From Nephrocerus scutellatus (taxonomy: Eukaryota > Arthropoda > Insecta > Diptera > Pipunculidae): DNA of 64,000 bases. A model generated the notes under the pieces. It did not search any database. It had not been told where the DNA came from and saw only the letters and a program-made list of their open reading frames with translations. Both the position numbers and the translations under genes were made by a program. The stretch is from contig OX352763.1 in NCBI GenBank assembly GCA_947095585.1, forward strand, positions 44,814,010 to 44,878,009, written 5' to 3'. Numbering within the stretch: the first letter of the stretch is position 1; each line of letters opens with the position of its first letter. Shown here in pieces: positions 22,464-34,300 of this stretch.

Positions 22464-25400
22464 ATGTCCATGACACGCAAAGAATTACGAGAATTAGACT
22501 GTTCAAATCTGTCAGTTGACTGGAAAAATTGGAAGCGTGATTTTTTGGTTTACATGGAAGCCAACGACAAAAATGAGTTGGGCGAAATGAAAAAAATCTC
22601 AACCTTCGTGTGGCTAATCGGAACAAAAGGCGCGAACATATATAATACATTGTTTCCCAATGATGGATCGAAAAACTCATTGCTCGGCACAGTTGCAACA
22701 ACAGTACACATGGTGGCAACAGACGATGTAGCGGCACATGCCTTAACAACGGTAACGTCGCAACGCACACTAGATCAGGTGTTGGAAAAATTTGATCAGC
22801 ATTGCTTGCCACAAAAGTATGTCGCTATGGAATCGTATAAATTCAATAATTTGGTGCAAAAAGAGCGACAAACGTTTGGTGAATTTTTGACAGAATTGCG
22901 TACACAACTTGAACGCTGTGAATTCAATTGCAAATGCGGCGTATCATACTAAGACAGAATGTTGCGTGATCGAATCATAACCGGTGTTTTTGATAAAAAA
23001 CTACTATTGAAATTGTTGGATGGACGCGACGAAACATTGAATCGCGTTATTGATTTGTGCAAAACATTCGAATCGGCACATGTCAACAAAGAAATTTTGG
23101 ATTCCAAGAAACAAAGCATCGCTGCTGTTTCAACAACAAGTAAGGAACCGGACTTAATAAATACATTGAACAAACGCATGTGTTTCAACTGTGGTGGCGA
23201 TTGGAAACCAGAGCACAAAAGCAAATGTCCAGCTAAGGAATTTACATGCCGATGTGGTAAAAAGGGTCATTTTTTTCGGATGTGTCGCAGCAAAAACAGC
23301 AAATCAGAAACAAATTCAACTGGGAATTCAAACGGGAAAAACAAAGTCAGCACACTCAACTGGAGTGAAACGGGTAATAAGGAAAATAAAATTTTTGAAA
23401 ACAGTTATAATTGTATTTATAGATTAAATTCAATCGGAAAGAAAATCAAACGATGGACCAAGGCATACAAATTAGGATTACTAGTAGTTAAATTCAAACT
23501 CGATACAGGAGCGGATGTCAACTGCATTCCTATTAAATTGATTAGGGGACTCAATATTAAAATAAGCAATGAACAAAATGATTATCAGGTATTCGATTAT
23601 AGTAACAATAAAGTTAACATTTTTGGCACAGTCAAATTATATTTATGGGATTTCAAATCTAAAACAGAAAAAACGGCATTCTTTGTTGTTGTTGATGATA
23701 CATTTGAACCGATACTTGGACTTGATGCTTGCATTGAATTTGGATTGATAAAACGAGTTGATATTGACTCAGTCAAATTAACGGATTCTGTCGAACAATT
23801 TGTCAGTAAAAATGGTGACATTTTCAGTGGACTTGGAAAATACCCGGGTAGAGTAACAATTCATTTAAAAGAAGATGCCAAGCCGGTTGTACATTACAAA
23901 AAAAGATTCCCAAATTCAATAGTCAAGAAACTTAAACCAAAACTTGATACAATGGTTAAAGAGGGAATCATTTCATCTGTGACTAACCAACTGACTGGGT
24001 TAATAACATTCAGGTTGTAGAGAAACCGGATGGTGATTTGAGAGTTTGCTTGGATCCAAAACCGCTTAACGCGTGTATTAAACGGGAACATTACTTGATT
24101 CCAACAATTAATGATTTCGCATCACAATTGTGTAACAAAAAGATTTTCACGGTACTTGATTGCTCTAATGGATTTTGGCAAATTGAATTGGATGGAAAAA
24201 GTTCTGAATTGACAACATTCATGACACCGTTCGGTCGATACAAGTTCAATCGACTTGCATTTGGCTTAAATTGTGCACCGGAAATTTTTCAACGGATAAT
24301 GGTATTGGTCTTTGGTGACATTATAGCTTCAGATGAGATTGAACATGACAAAATTTTGTCAACTGTACTTGAGCGTGCACGTTTGTACAACATTAAATTT
24401 AATGCCAAGAAAATCCAATACCGTAAATCTGAAATAAAATTCATGGGCCACATAATTTCCAATGGTACAATTAAACCGGCTAAAAAATATAAAAATGCTA
24501 TTTTGGATATGAAAAAACCCACAGACAAACATGGTGTTATGCGTTTGTTGGTAATGTTCAAATACATGGCCAGATTTATTCCGAATCTGTCTAAATTGAC
24601 AGCTGAACTACGACAGCTGACTAGAAATTATGTGCCATTTGAATGGAATGAAAAACATGAGTCAGACTTTAGTGATTTATTGAAGATCATCACATCAGAA
24701 CCCATATTAAAAGCATACGACCCAGAAAAACCGGTTATTATTCAAACTGATGCATCAAAAGATGGACTGGGATCAGTATTAATTCAGGAGGGTCATCCAA
24801 TTGCTTTTGTATCCAGAACACTCAGTAAAACGGAACAGAAATGGGCACAGATCGAAAAAGAACTGTTGGCGGTTGTCTTTGCATGTGAACGTTTTCACTT
24901 CCTTATTTACGGTCGTGAAGTCACTGTTGAAAGTGACCACAAGCCCCTTGAAACATTGATAAAACGTGAAATTGATGATGTATCGCCACGATTACAACGA
25001 ATGTTTATGTCATTATTGAAATATCCAAAAACGAAAATAATTTTTAAACCCGGAAAAAATATGTTGGTAGCTGATTGCCTATCACGTGCACAGTTTACAG
25101 TTACCAGAAGTGTCTGAATCAATAGAATTATCGGGTGTGATTCATGCAGTCACAAAATCGGCTTGCTTATCCGAGGAAAATTACAAATATTACAAGCAGA
25201 CATTAGAACGTGATGAAAATTACAAACGCATTTGTGATTATGTTGAAAATGGTTGGCCAGGATTTCATCACTTAAATGATTTGAGTAAAAAATTTCACAA
25301 AGTCAAATCAAGTCAAATTATATTTTGAAAATGATTTATTATTTTTGAATCACAGATTGGTCATTTCAACAGAATTGCAAAGCAAAATTGCAAAATGGCT

Positions 25401-26664
25401 TCATGAGCCACATCTTGGCATCGAAAAAACACTTGCTCGCGCAAGAATGTTATATTTTTGGCCGGGAATGAATGAACAAGTTAAATATATGATCGATGCC
25501 TGTAAAGTTTGTGAAAAATTTAAACGAAATAACCAAAAAGAGCCATTGATCCAAGAGAAAAATCCGGAGTACCCATTTCAATTCGTCTCCATTGATATTT
25601 TTGAATATGCGGGTCACGATTTCATTGCAATATTTGATGCATATTCAATTTATTTGAGTTGCGCAAAGCTGAACAATAAAACATCCGGACATATTATTAA
25701 TGTGATAAGTCGTATTTTCAATATCATTGGGTTTCCCTCAAATATCAAATGTGATAACAATCCATTTAATTCGGCGGAATTTAAAAAATTTTCAGACGAC
25801 TTTAATATCAAATTCGTACATTCCAGCCCACGTTACCCTCAAAGTAATGGATTGGCTGAAAAGGCAATAGTGGCGATAGCCAAAAACATTCTGAAAAGAT
25901 GTTATGAGGCGAATGAGGTGGATCAATTCCAATACAGAATCTTGGAATATAATACAACACCGGTCGCAAACATGCAGCTAACGCCATCTGAACTATTCTT
26001 TGGTCGGTTGGTTAAAACAAAAATGCCAGTATCGGAACAATTGCTCATTCGGAATAATGTATCGGAACAAATTGTTCAACAAAAAATAAATAACAAAAAG
26101 GAAAAACAAAAATATTACTATGATCGAAGCGCAAAATCATTGCCGTCATTGCAAGTGGGCGACTTAGTTATTTTTAAGAAAAACGGATAAGAATGGCACT
26201 ATGGAACAATAGTGGGAATAGTTAATGACCGGTCGTATATTATTAAAGATAATTTTGAAAATTTTTTCAGACGTAATCGTAGATTAATAGCTAAAACCGA
26301 AAATAACGATTTTAATGCGAGTGATTTGTTATTTGAGGAAAATGTAAAATCCGGAATTGTGAATAATTTGCCAGAGATTCACATTGTTAACCCAGTGTTG
26401 GAAAATGTCGCCCGGAATTATAATGATCTGAATCAGAATAACGAAACTCCCACAGAAATTGTAATTGTGGATGAACCGGTATTGCCAGAAGAGCCAGTAA
26501 TTGAACAAAGTTATTCTTCATCAGAATATGAGACCGCTAGTAGTAAGGGTTCAGAAGCAAGTGGAGAGAGTGATAGTGAGGTGAACGTAGAGCCTGCGAG
26601 TCAAGAAAATTATCGAACGCGAAATAATCGCATTGTTAGACCACCACAAAGATATGGCTGGTAA
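22464..26664 (+). pseudogene. gag-pol polyprotein of mag-like element, broken
   Basis: Starts at ATG 22464. Gag runs into an in-frame TAA at 22950 and resumes directly. Two zinc knuckles (CFNCGGDW...HKSKC and CRCGKKGHFFRMC) precede the protease motif LDTGADVNCIP. Reverse transcriptase follows, with frameshifts near 24000 and 25095, then RNase H (IIQTDASKDGLGSVL), a further frameshift near 25325, an integrase zinc-binding HHCC region, and a D,D,E core (SIDIF, KCDNNPF, GLAEKAI). Another in-frame stop is at 26188 before an acidic C-terminal tail ending PPQRYGW. Between FGDI and IASDEIEHD (about 24320) the RT YxDD box is absent, apparently an in-frame loss of about 10 codons. No env is present. 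The element cannot make working enzymes. Confidence 0.88.
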
Positions 26665-26727
26665 GATTGTAACAGTCATAGGGTATTGCCTGGTTAATTA
26701 TGTAAAGAATTATTTAATTTATTTATT

Positions 26728-26746
26728 TGTTTAAAAAGAAAAAGCG
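26728..26746 (+). promoter_or_regulatory. Polypurine tract of mag-like element
   Basis: The purine-rich run aaaaagaaaaagcg lies directly before the 3' LTR, where plus-strand DNA synthesis is primed in such elements. Confidence 0.6.
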
Positions 26747-26937
26747 TGTAATGATGTACTACATCGTTAGTTTTTGACAACACGGTACATTGATATACAA
26801 CCGCTAGTTAGTTAGTTCAGAGACAACCACCATACAAGGCGTACGTAAATTAAATACTTTAATAAAATATATTAATTGTTAAAAACAATCAGCCTTGTTT
26901 TATTGTATTTTAATAATAAAAAGAACATCTTTTTACA
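26747..26937 (+). repeat. 3' LTR of mag-like element
   Basis: 191 bp, ending ctttttaca. It is the partner of 22012-22202; differences are seen at the positions reading actacatc, acattgata, ttcagaga and catctttt. Confidence 0.92.
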
Positions 26938-27440
26938 CCCGTGGCTGGCTGGCGGACAGGCACACCAAATCTTGTGAACAATTTTTAACCCACTTCCTAA
27001 AGCCCGATTTTAATGAAACTTTGTACACATGTGTATATTCCATGACAACACTTTCTATTGAAATTTTTGGACCCTCGGGCACAAAAAGTACCCGACTTTC
27101 TTCAAATTGTATACACATGTGTATCTCCAATGGGAAACACTTTTTGTAAAAAATTTTATAGACATGTGTACAACACTTTTTGTAAATATTTGGGAGTGAT
27201 CGGGCCCCGGGGTCGGAGGGGACTCATAGAAATTTTATAAAAAAGTACCCGATTCTTCAAATTATATACACATGTGTATCTCCGATGGACAACCATTTCT
27301 ATAAAAATTTGGAGTGATCAGGATAAGGGGGTTCCAATTTTTTTTTTTTTTAAATGTTACCCGATTTTATTCAAACTTTGCTATAGGGTTTCAACTAGAG
27401 AATTTACACGAAAAATTTTTATGGGTTGTTTTATTAAAAT
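26938..27440 (+). repeat. Family X copy abutting the 3' LTR
   Basis: It starts mid-leader at cccgtggctggctggcgg, without the usual ctctatattaacttcg beginning, and ends acgaaaaatttttatgggttg. It contains about four central modules. Its missing beginning should lie left of the mag-like 5' LTR but is not there. Confidence 0.7.
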
Positions 27441-27889
27441 ATAATAAGTATAATTAGAATTATTAGTCCGAATGTGGATCTTGAGTCTTTCGTCAATGCT
27501 TCGAAGTATACGCCTGTGTCATATTTATTGACTGTGTATGTATTTAGGTGTTGATTTGTCCTGTGGTGTTCTAATATACTTTTCCATCTATGGTGGTTGT
27601 TTTTTCAATTGTGAAAAGGTATGTTCCCATGATGGTTTATTTATCTATTTGATGACCTACAGTGAGAAGAATCGATCCATCTTAAATAACTTCTGAATCT
27701 AAATTTTTTTTTGGTTTGGTTACATAGAACTCGCTTATTGTGTAATAATTCTATAAAACAAGTATTTTTATCTTTTTATGATTTACAATAGTTTTAATTC
27801 AAATTTACATTCTTTAATATTTTGATAAGTATCACCACATTTGGCTATTTCTTTATTAATTGTTAATTTGCCGTCAGGCCGGTTTCGTG

Positions 27890-28572
27890 AAGCTTACATT
27901 TTTTAAATTCTCTATATTAACTTCACTTGCCCGTGGCACGGATGTCGGTCGTCGGTCGTCGTGAAATCTTGCGATCAATTTTTAACCCACTTCCCAAAGC
28001 CCGATTTTATTGAATTTTTTTACACATGTGTATTTCCGGAGACAACACATTTTATTAAAATTTAAGACCGCTCGGGCCCCGGGGTCTGGGGGCTCCCATA
28101 CAAATATTTTACAAAATTATACTCGATTTTCTTCAAATTTTATACACATGTGTATCTCTGATAGACAACACTTTTTGTAAAAAATTTGGAGACCCCGGGC
28201 CATGGGGGCATTTGGGTTCGTGGGACCCCATAAAATTTTTAAAAAAAAATTAACCCGATTTTCTTTAAATTTTATACACCTCTGTATCTCCGATTGACAA
28301 AATTTTTTGTAAAGTTTTTGGAGTGAACGGGGCCTGAGGCCCAAGGGGTGCTCATATAAATTTTTTAAAAATTAACTCTATTTTCTTAAAATTTTTAACA
28401 CATGTGTATCACTGATGGACATAACTTTTTGTAAATTTGTTGAAGTGATAGGGCCATGAGACCCGTGTAGTGTCCATGTAAATTTTTTTAAAACTAGCCC
28501 GACACATACCCATCTCCTATTAGAGAATTTACATGAACAATTTTAATTTTTATGGGTTGTTTTTTTAGTTCA
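27890..28572 (+). repeat. Family X copy inserted in env of element B
   Basis: Full-length looking: it begins ttttttaaattctctatatt, has a leader with gtcggtcgtcggtcg, about five modules (acacatgtgtatctc, gggccccggggtc) and ends atttttatgggttgtttttt. Env-like codons are visible on both sides, so it is an insertion whose edges can be placed to within a few bases. Confidence 0.75.
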
Positions 28573-29058
28573 TTAATAGTACGTTCTTTTTTAATAATGT
28601 TATACATTTCTTTATGATTTAACACAGTTGGATTAAGTATTCCAAGTTTCGAAAAAGTATATATTCTTTAATTCTAAAATAATCAATTTAATTCCAATTT
28701 CAATTTTTCCGTTATGATACCATCTTTGGTATCTCTTTTAACACTTTTAATGGCATCAAGTAACTTGGAGTTCATAATGAATTGTGTATTATTATTGATT
28801 ATTAAGTCATTTATTTTATTTTCTAAAACAAATTCATCATCGTGGTCTGGTGAACCCGCGATCCATTTCACAAATTGTACCAATAGTTTCAATTGGTCTT
28901 TTTGGCCTTGAAATGGTTAACTGATGAAGATAAGTTTGAATTATATTTAAATTATTGTCGTGCTTCCTGTTTCTAGTAGTTTCAGCGTAATTCTAATTAT
29001 CATGATCCCTTTCTAATTCCTTCCATGTCATGTCGACAAAATTCTGTATGTACGTGAG

Positions 29059-29064
29059 GTTTAC
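29059..29064. repeat. Target-site duplication (gtttac), 3' side of errantivirus A
   Basis: gtttac follows the end of the 3' LTR and is matched exactly at 45625-45630 on the other side of the element. The host frame (env of element B) continues across it. Confidence 0.75.
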
Positions 29065-29760
29065 AATTATGTTTTCAATGAAACTTAGTAAATTTTAAAA
29101 AAGATCTTTCTTTATTAAAATAAAATTACAAGTCACAAAGAAAGTTATTATTAAGACAATATCTTTGTTGAATGATTCTTCACTATATAATTTTGTAGAA
29201 TAGAAGTGTTAATAATACAATGCGTTCTGAACAATTAAACTATACTGAATGAATATTTAAAGAATACTGCTCTACTCTTATTCTAAAGTATTGTCTTATA
29301 TACTATTCGTTGAGTGACCAACTTGTGTTTTTGGTTGTGAAATAGTTTTGGACTTTGAACTTGTTTACGTACTTAAGGGAGTAAACATGTTATTGTCTTA
29401 GAATGAGTTGGGATAAGGATGTTTTCGTGTTCCATCATGTTTTGAATGAATATCTAAAAGCGTATTGAATATATTCGTCGTAATTGACCATCTGGTGTTT
29501 TGATTATAGGATTGGCCTTGAATTGAAGATGGTAAACATGATGACAGAATTCGCATTGCGAGATAAGATTGGCCTTGAATGTTAAAGTGGTAAACAAGAT
29601 ATGAATGTTCAGATTTAAGGGGTGCGTGCTTTGGATATATGATGAGTAATATAAGTAATATAAGTTGGAACACGCAATTACAGTTATGAATAAATGATGA
29701 AATATGGAATATTTCATATGATTGAAGTGGTTTGTATGGTGCTATTTTTTATGTTAACAC
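29065..29760 (-). repeat. 3' LTR of errantivirus A
   Basis: About 696 bp, starting TGTTAACATA on the minus strand directly after the G-rich tract, and ending acataatt at the gtaaac duplication. A taataaagaaag polyadenylation-like signal is near 29115. Only the first ~34 bp have a counterpart at the 5' end (45591-45624). Confidence 0.75.
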
Positions 29761-30587
29761 CCCCACCGCTAGCCTGAGGCTCCGACGAAGTAAAAGTTTT
29801 TCTTATTATTATATTTTTATATTTTAAAAAGTTATATACTAACAAAATGATAATTAGTATAGATATTATAGATATGTATGATGTATGATAATATATTTTT
29901 TCTTTATTATTTATTTTTATTTCTTCAATGTGCTTTCTATTATTTTCTATTTTCTCAATATGAAAGTCTTCTAACTTAATCATTTCAATACTTTTGTTTT
30001 CTATTATTTCTGATATGAAATATGAAGAATGATATTATCTTTTATTTTAAAATATGAATTTATATATGTTTTATTTTTGATTTCTATATTGCAATTTTCG
30101 AATTTAATTATTTTGCTTCCATATATATCTATTTTTAATTGATTGCAATTATGTTTTATATTTATTTTAGAAATATTTTTCGTCAATACAATTCCTGGGA
30201 TTATTTCCTTGATTTTTTCCTCTGTAAATTTTTTCATTTTACAATATGCTTTTTCAAATAATATATAATATAATATTTGTAGTACAATTGTTTCTTATTT
30301 TGTTTAAGTTTTTCTCTAACTTATCTTTTACATTTTTATCATATATATTATTATTTTGATCTATTATAAAGGTGTTTTCGTTTAATGATATGGCTTTATT
30401 GTTTTTGTCTGGCATTGGTTCAATTATAATAGTGGAATATGAGGAGTTGGAATATTTGGGTATTAAGAGAATTATTATAATGAGTTCATGTTCAAATATT
30501 ACAGCTATTTTTGTGTCTTTTCGGCCTTGGATGTTTTTAGCTAGTTTTAGTTCCTGTTCTGTTAAAATATTTTTACACGCCCATAGA
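29714..30587 (-). pseudogene. env of errantivirus A, C-terminal part with membrane anchor
   Basis: Envelope transmembrane subunit remnants on the minus strand. They include ectodomain pieces in at least two frames (30587-30240 and 30237-30004) and a final frame (29983-29714) with one strongly hydrophobic segment (SIISILIIILLVYNFL) followed by a short basic tail ending in a glycine run. The stop lies about 46 bp inside the LTR, as is common in this group. In the family, env mediates membrane fusion of virus-like particles. Frameshifts and the copia and 0.4-kb insertions make this copy dead. Confidence 0.75.
29761..29769 (-). promoter_or_regulatory. Polypurine tract of errantivirus A
   Basis: On the minus strand ggtggggg lies just before the LTR start TGTTAAC. 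It also encodes the last glycines of env, and the env frame continues into the LTR. Confidence 0.65.
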
Positions 30588-30982
30588 CGAAAGTGACTGT
30601 TTCGTACGCTATAAACTAGCCTCGAAAGTAGCCCATAACAACACTAGTTATGTTATGATATAAACGTCTTTTGTTATTTATTACAATCTCAGCGAACACA
30701 TTGCGCATGAGCAAGAATTCTCTTTTATTTGTCGTTTGTGATTTCTGCTTCTCTCTCGATTTAGCAGAAAAACCGGTTTGGACGCGTGAAAAATTCATTT
30801 CTTTGTTATTTACTGCAGTGACAGCGAACAAACATTCTCATATTTCTGCTTCTCTCTCGATTTAGAAAAAAAAACGGTTTGGACGCGTGAAAAATAGCGT
30901 ACATGCCTCGCAGAAAAAAGAACGAGCAAGTTTATCGTGCGAGGTGATCGGCAATCTAACGAGCACGATAAACTCCACTTTC
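30588..30982. mobile_element. 0.4-kb noncoding insert in env, with 101-bp internal repeat
   Basis: Env-like codons on both sides imply an insertion. Its outermost bases are gaaagtg and cactttc, a 7-bp inverted pair extending imperfectly. A segment starting atttctgcttctctctcg occurs at 30741 and again at 30842 (period 101), each followed by ggtttggacgcgtgaaaaat. A hairpin-forming pair (gtttatcgtgc / gcacgataaac) lies near 30930-30975. I found no clear target duplication; the class is unknown. Confidence 0.5.
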
Positions 30983-31024
30983 CTTAATATACTATTCTTG
31001 TAAGTATACCAAGTTTGCTTGTTA

Positions 31025-31029
31025 GAATA
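31025..31029. repeat. Target-site duplication GAATA, left of copia element
   Basis: gaata here is repeated exactly at 35449-35453, a 5-bp duplication as expected for copia. Confidence 0.9.
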
Positions 31030-31158
31030 TGTTGTTAAGCTATGAACGCACTACATATTTCAGCTGTCATTACTATTATATTGAAATATACTCTTTCTGT
31101 TTGATTGTATCACGTGTAAAGGCAACATCGTTTTCTCTTCAACCTCGCTCAGCTAATA
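31030..31158 (+). repeat. 5' LTR of copia element
   Basis: 129 bp from tgttgttaagctatgaac to cctcgctcagctaata. It directly precedes the primer site and matches 35320-35448. Confidence 0.9.
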
Positions 31159-31175
31159 GGTTATGGGCCCAGTCC
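31159..31175 (+). promoter_or_regulatory. Primer binding site, internal initiator-Met tRNA type
   Basis: ggttatgggcccagtcc right after the LTR is the copia-type primer site, complementary to an internal piece of initiator methionine tRNA rather than its 3' end. Confidence 0.88.
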
Positions 31176-31354
31176 CAAGTTAATTAAATCTGAAATCATC
31201 GCGAATATATTAAATTATAAATACATTTGTTGTATAAAATTAAATAGTTAATTGTTTAATCAAGTCACTGGACTTTGAATTTAATCGCAATTCAGATTGA
31301 TTTTACATTTGTTGTAAAATTTGTATCGTCATAAACACGTTTTATGAGAAGAAA

Positions 31355-34300
31355 ATGGCAGGATCAAACAGCAAATCGGATTTTCACATCCAAAAACTAC
31401 GCGGTGCGGATAATTATCATATGTGGTGTTTTGCTATGCAGAATTATTTCGATATGAAAAAATGGCATAAGTGTATCCAGAAGTCTCCAGACGATGCTAA
31501 AAAGCCGGTAGAAAATAATGAAGACATGTTGCGTGAATCAAAATCTACGTTGGCTCTGAGTGTGGAGCCTGAACTTTTTGTTCACATTTTAAATTGCAAT
31601 TCAGCCCTTGAGATATGGGAAAAATTTAAAAATTTGTATGAAGACCGTGGATTATTAAGAAAAATTACGTTGTTACGAACTCTCATTTCAATTCGTTTAG
31701 AAAGTTGTGAAAACATGCAAAATTACATTGACGAGATAACCTCAATTTCGTGCAAATTAAATAGCATTGGATTCAAAATAGATGATGACTGGTTGCCTGC
31801 AATTATGTTGGCAGGTTTGACAAATGAATTTAAACCTCTTATTCTGAGTTTTGAGGCAAGTGAAACCATCAATGCAGATCACATCAAAATGAAATTACTT
31901 GACACACAGTATGTATCAAAGACAAACGAAAGCAATGCATTTTTCAGTAAATACAATGTAAAAAATGCATCAAAACATAAAAATCGTCATACTGGAAGTA
32001 TAATTTGTTATGAATGTGGTGGTAAAAATCACAAGAGTTTTGAATGCAATAAAATCAAAGAGAAGCAGAAGTCATTGTCTAATTTTGAGAAGAATAAAAG
32101 TCAAAACAATGTTAAAAGCTATAAAAGTGAATCGGCTAAAAGAGCATTAGCTGTATCTTTTTTCTCGAAATCAAATATATCAGATTGGTTTTTAGACAGT
32201 GGTGCGTCGAGTCACATGACGCCTGATGCAAATTTATTAAAAAATAGAAGATCCACTGAAGCTGCTGAAGTAGTAGCACCAAACGACACGAAGATGCCAG
32301 TGAAATGTGTTGGTGAAACTGTTCTATCAATAAAAAATGATACAATACCAGTAGCAGAAGTTTTGCATGTTCCTGATCTGTCTGCTAATCTTTTATCTGT
32401 CAGCAAAATTGTTGAAAAAGGTAATAAAATTGTTTTTGATAGTGATGGTGGTAAAATTTATGACAAAAATGGTGATTTGTTTGCGCAATGTCAGTCACAG
32501 GATGGTGTATACAGGATTTCAACCTCTACTGATAAATGTATGTTGACAAAATCTAGAGAAAGTAGTGCATTGACATGGCACAGACGTCTTGGTCATGTAA
32601 ACTACAAAACACTTTGTGACATGCGTAATGTAGTAGATGGAATGATGTTCAAGAATGATGAAATCTTGAAATGTGAAGTTTGTGCAATGGGCAAGCAATC
32701 GCGCCTCCCTTTCAAGCCTAGTGGTAAGCGTTCAAATAATGTGCTGGATTTAATCCACTCTGATGTTTGTGGTCCGATGGAGAAAAATTCAATTGGTGGC
32801 GCAAAATATTTCTTGTCATTCATTGATGATTATTCAAGAAAACTATTTGTCTATTTTTTGTCGTCCAAATCTGAAGTTTTTGAATCATTTGTTGATTTCA
32901 AATCATATGTAGAAAATCAGACTGGTCGTAAAATAAAGAAATTCAGAACTGACAATGGCACTGAATATTGTTCCAAAGAGTTTGAGATTTTTCTTAAAAA
33001 TGCGGTATACAGCATCAATTTACAAATGTGTACACTCCTCAACAAAATGGTCTTGCGGAGAGAATAAACCGAACGATTGTGGAACGTTCAAGGTGTATGA
33101 TGTTCGATGCTGATTTGGACAAAAGTTTTTGGGCCGAAGCGGTTGCAATGGCAGCCTACATTATCAACAGAACAACTTCAACAATTTTGGTAAACAAAAC
33201 TCCTGAAGAAGTATGGACGGGCATCAAAGTAAATGTATCTCATATGAAAATTTTTGGATCCGCTGTAATGGTACATGTTCCTAAACAAAAGAGGAAGAAG
33301 TTCGACTCGAAGTCGCGAAAAATGATATTCGTGGGGTATGACAGCAATACAAAAGGTTTTCGTTGCATTGATCCAAAAACGAAACAACTAACAATAAGTA
33401 GAGATGTTGTTTTTCATGAAAAAAATTGTGATTCGATGGTGACGTTATCAACTGATAACAATGTGAGTCCAGCTGAAGTGAGAGATTATGAGAACAATGA
33501 AGATTCATCGTTTGAAACTGATGTTACTTTGATTGATACTGGTGAAATTGATAATGTTGATGATCGAGATTATCAACCTGGAGAAGATGTTGCGACACCT
33601 GAAAATGTATTAAGAAGATCTACGCGTGAACCAAAGCTTCGAGAATTTAATGATTATGTAATTTATTTTTCATTAAATAATATTAACGATTTTGATCCTC
33701 AAACAGTAAAAGAGCACGTGATGATTCTTCAAATTGGCAGTGTGCCATGCATGAAGAAATTGCATCGTTAGTAGAAAACAAAACTTGGAGTCTCATCAAA
33801 TTACCGCCTGGAAGAAATTCTATCAAGACAAAATGGTTATTCAAACGCAAATTTGACAATGATGGCAACGTATTGCGTTACAAGGCTCGCTTGGTTGTGA
33901 AAGGTTGCTCACAGAAATATGGTGTAGAATACAATGAAACTTTCTCGCCTGTGGTTCGCTATGCTTCGATAAGATTTTTGATGGCTTTAGCAGTTGAAAA
34001 TGGTTTGAAAATACATCAAATGGACGCTGTCACCGCTTTCTTGCAAGGCGACATTGATGCAGATGTGTATATCGAGCAACCGGAATGTTTTAATGATGGA
34101 ACAAATAGAGCTTGTAAACTGAATCGAGGTATGTATGGACTCAAACAAGCTGGACGCCATTGGAATATTAAACTAGAAACTGCATTAAAGGAATTTGGTT
34201 TAGTAAAATCCGAATTGGATCCATGCATTTATTTTAATCGAGGATCTAATTTAATAGTAGCTTGTTATGTAGATGACTTGATGATATTCTGGAAAAATGA

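Larger units (their letters stand above)
22012..26937 (+). mobile_element. mag-like Ty3/gypsy LTR retrotransposon (4.9 kb)
   Basis: Complete in outline: two 191-bp LTRs with TG...CA ends, a primer site matching tRNA-Leu, one long gag-pol region and a purine tract. The LTRs differ at about four positions, so the copy is moderately young, yet its coding region carries stops, frameshifts and deletion of the RT active site. The immediate flanks are accgt on the left and cccgt on the right: at best a 5-bp duplication with one mismatch. The right flank lies inside family X but the left flank does not. Confidence 0.9.
27441..29064 (-). pseudogene. env of old gypsy-like element B, distal part
   Basis: Minus-strand remnants of an envelope glycoprotein of the errantivirus type: the distal surface region (from about 29060), a basic cleavage-like motif near 28925, the start of the transmembrane subunit (FVKWIAGS, near 28870), a long heptad-like stretch, and ectodomain pieces with a KCGD motif near 27850. 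Frameshifts and stops are frequent. Family X (27890-28572) interrupts it and another family X copy cuts it off at 27440, so the membrane anchor is lost. Its proximal part lies 16.6 kb away at 45631-45768 because errantivirus A inserted between them. It is non-functional. Confidence 0.7.
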
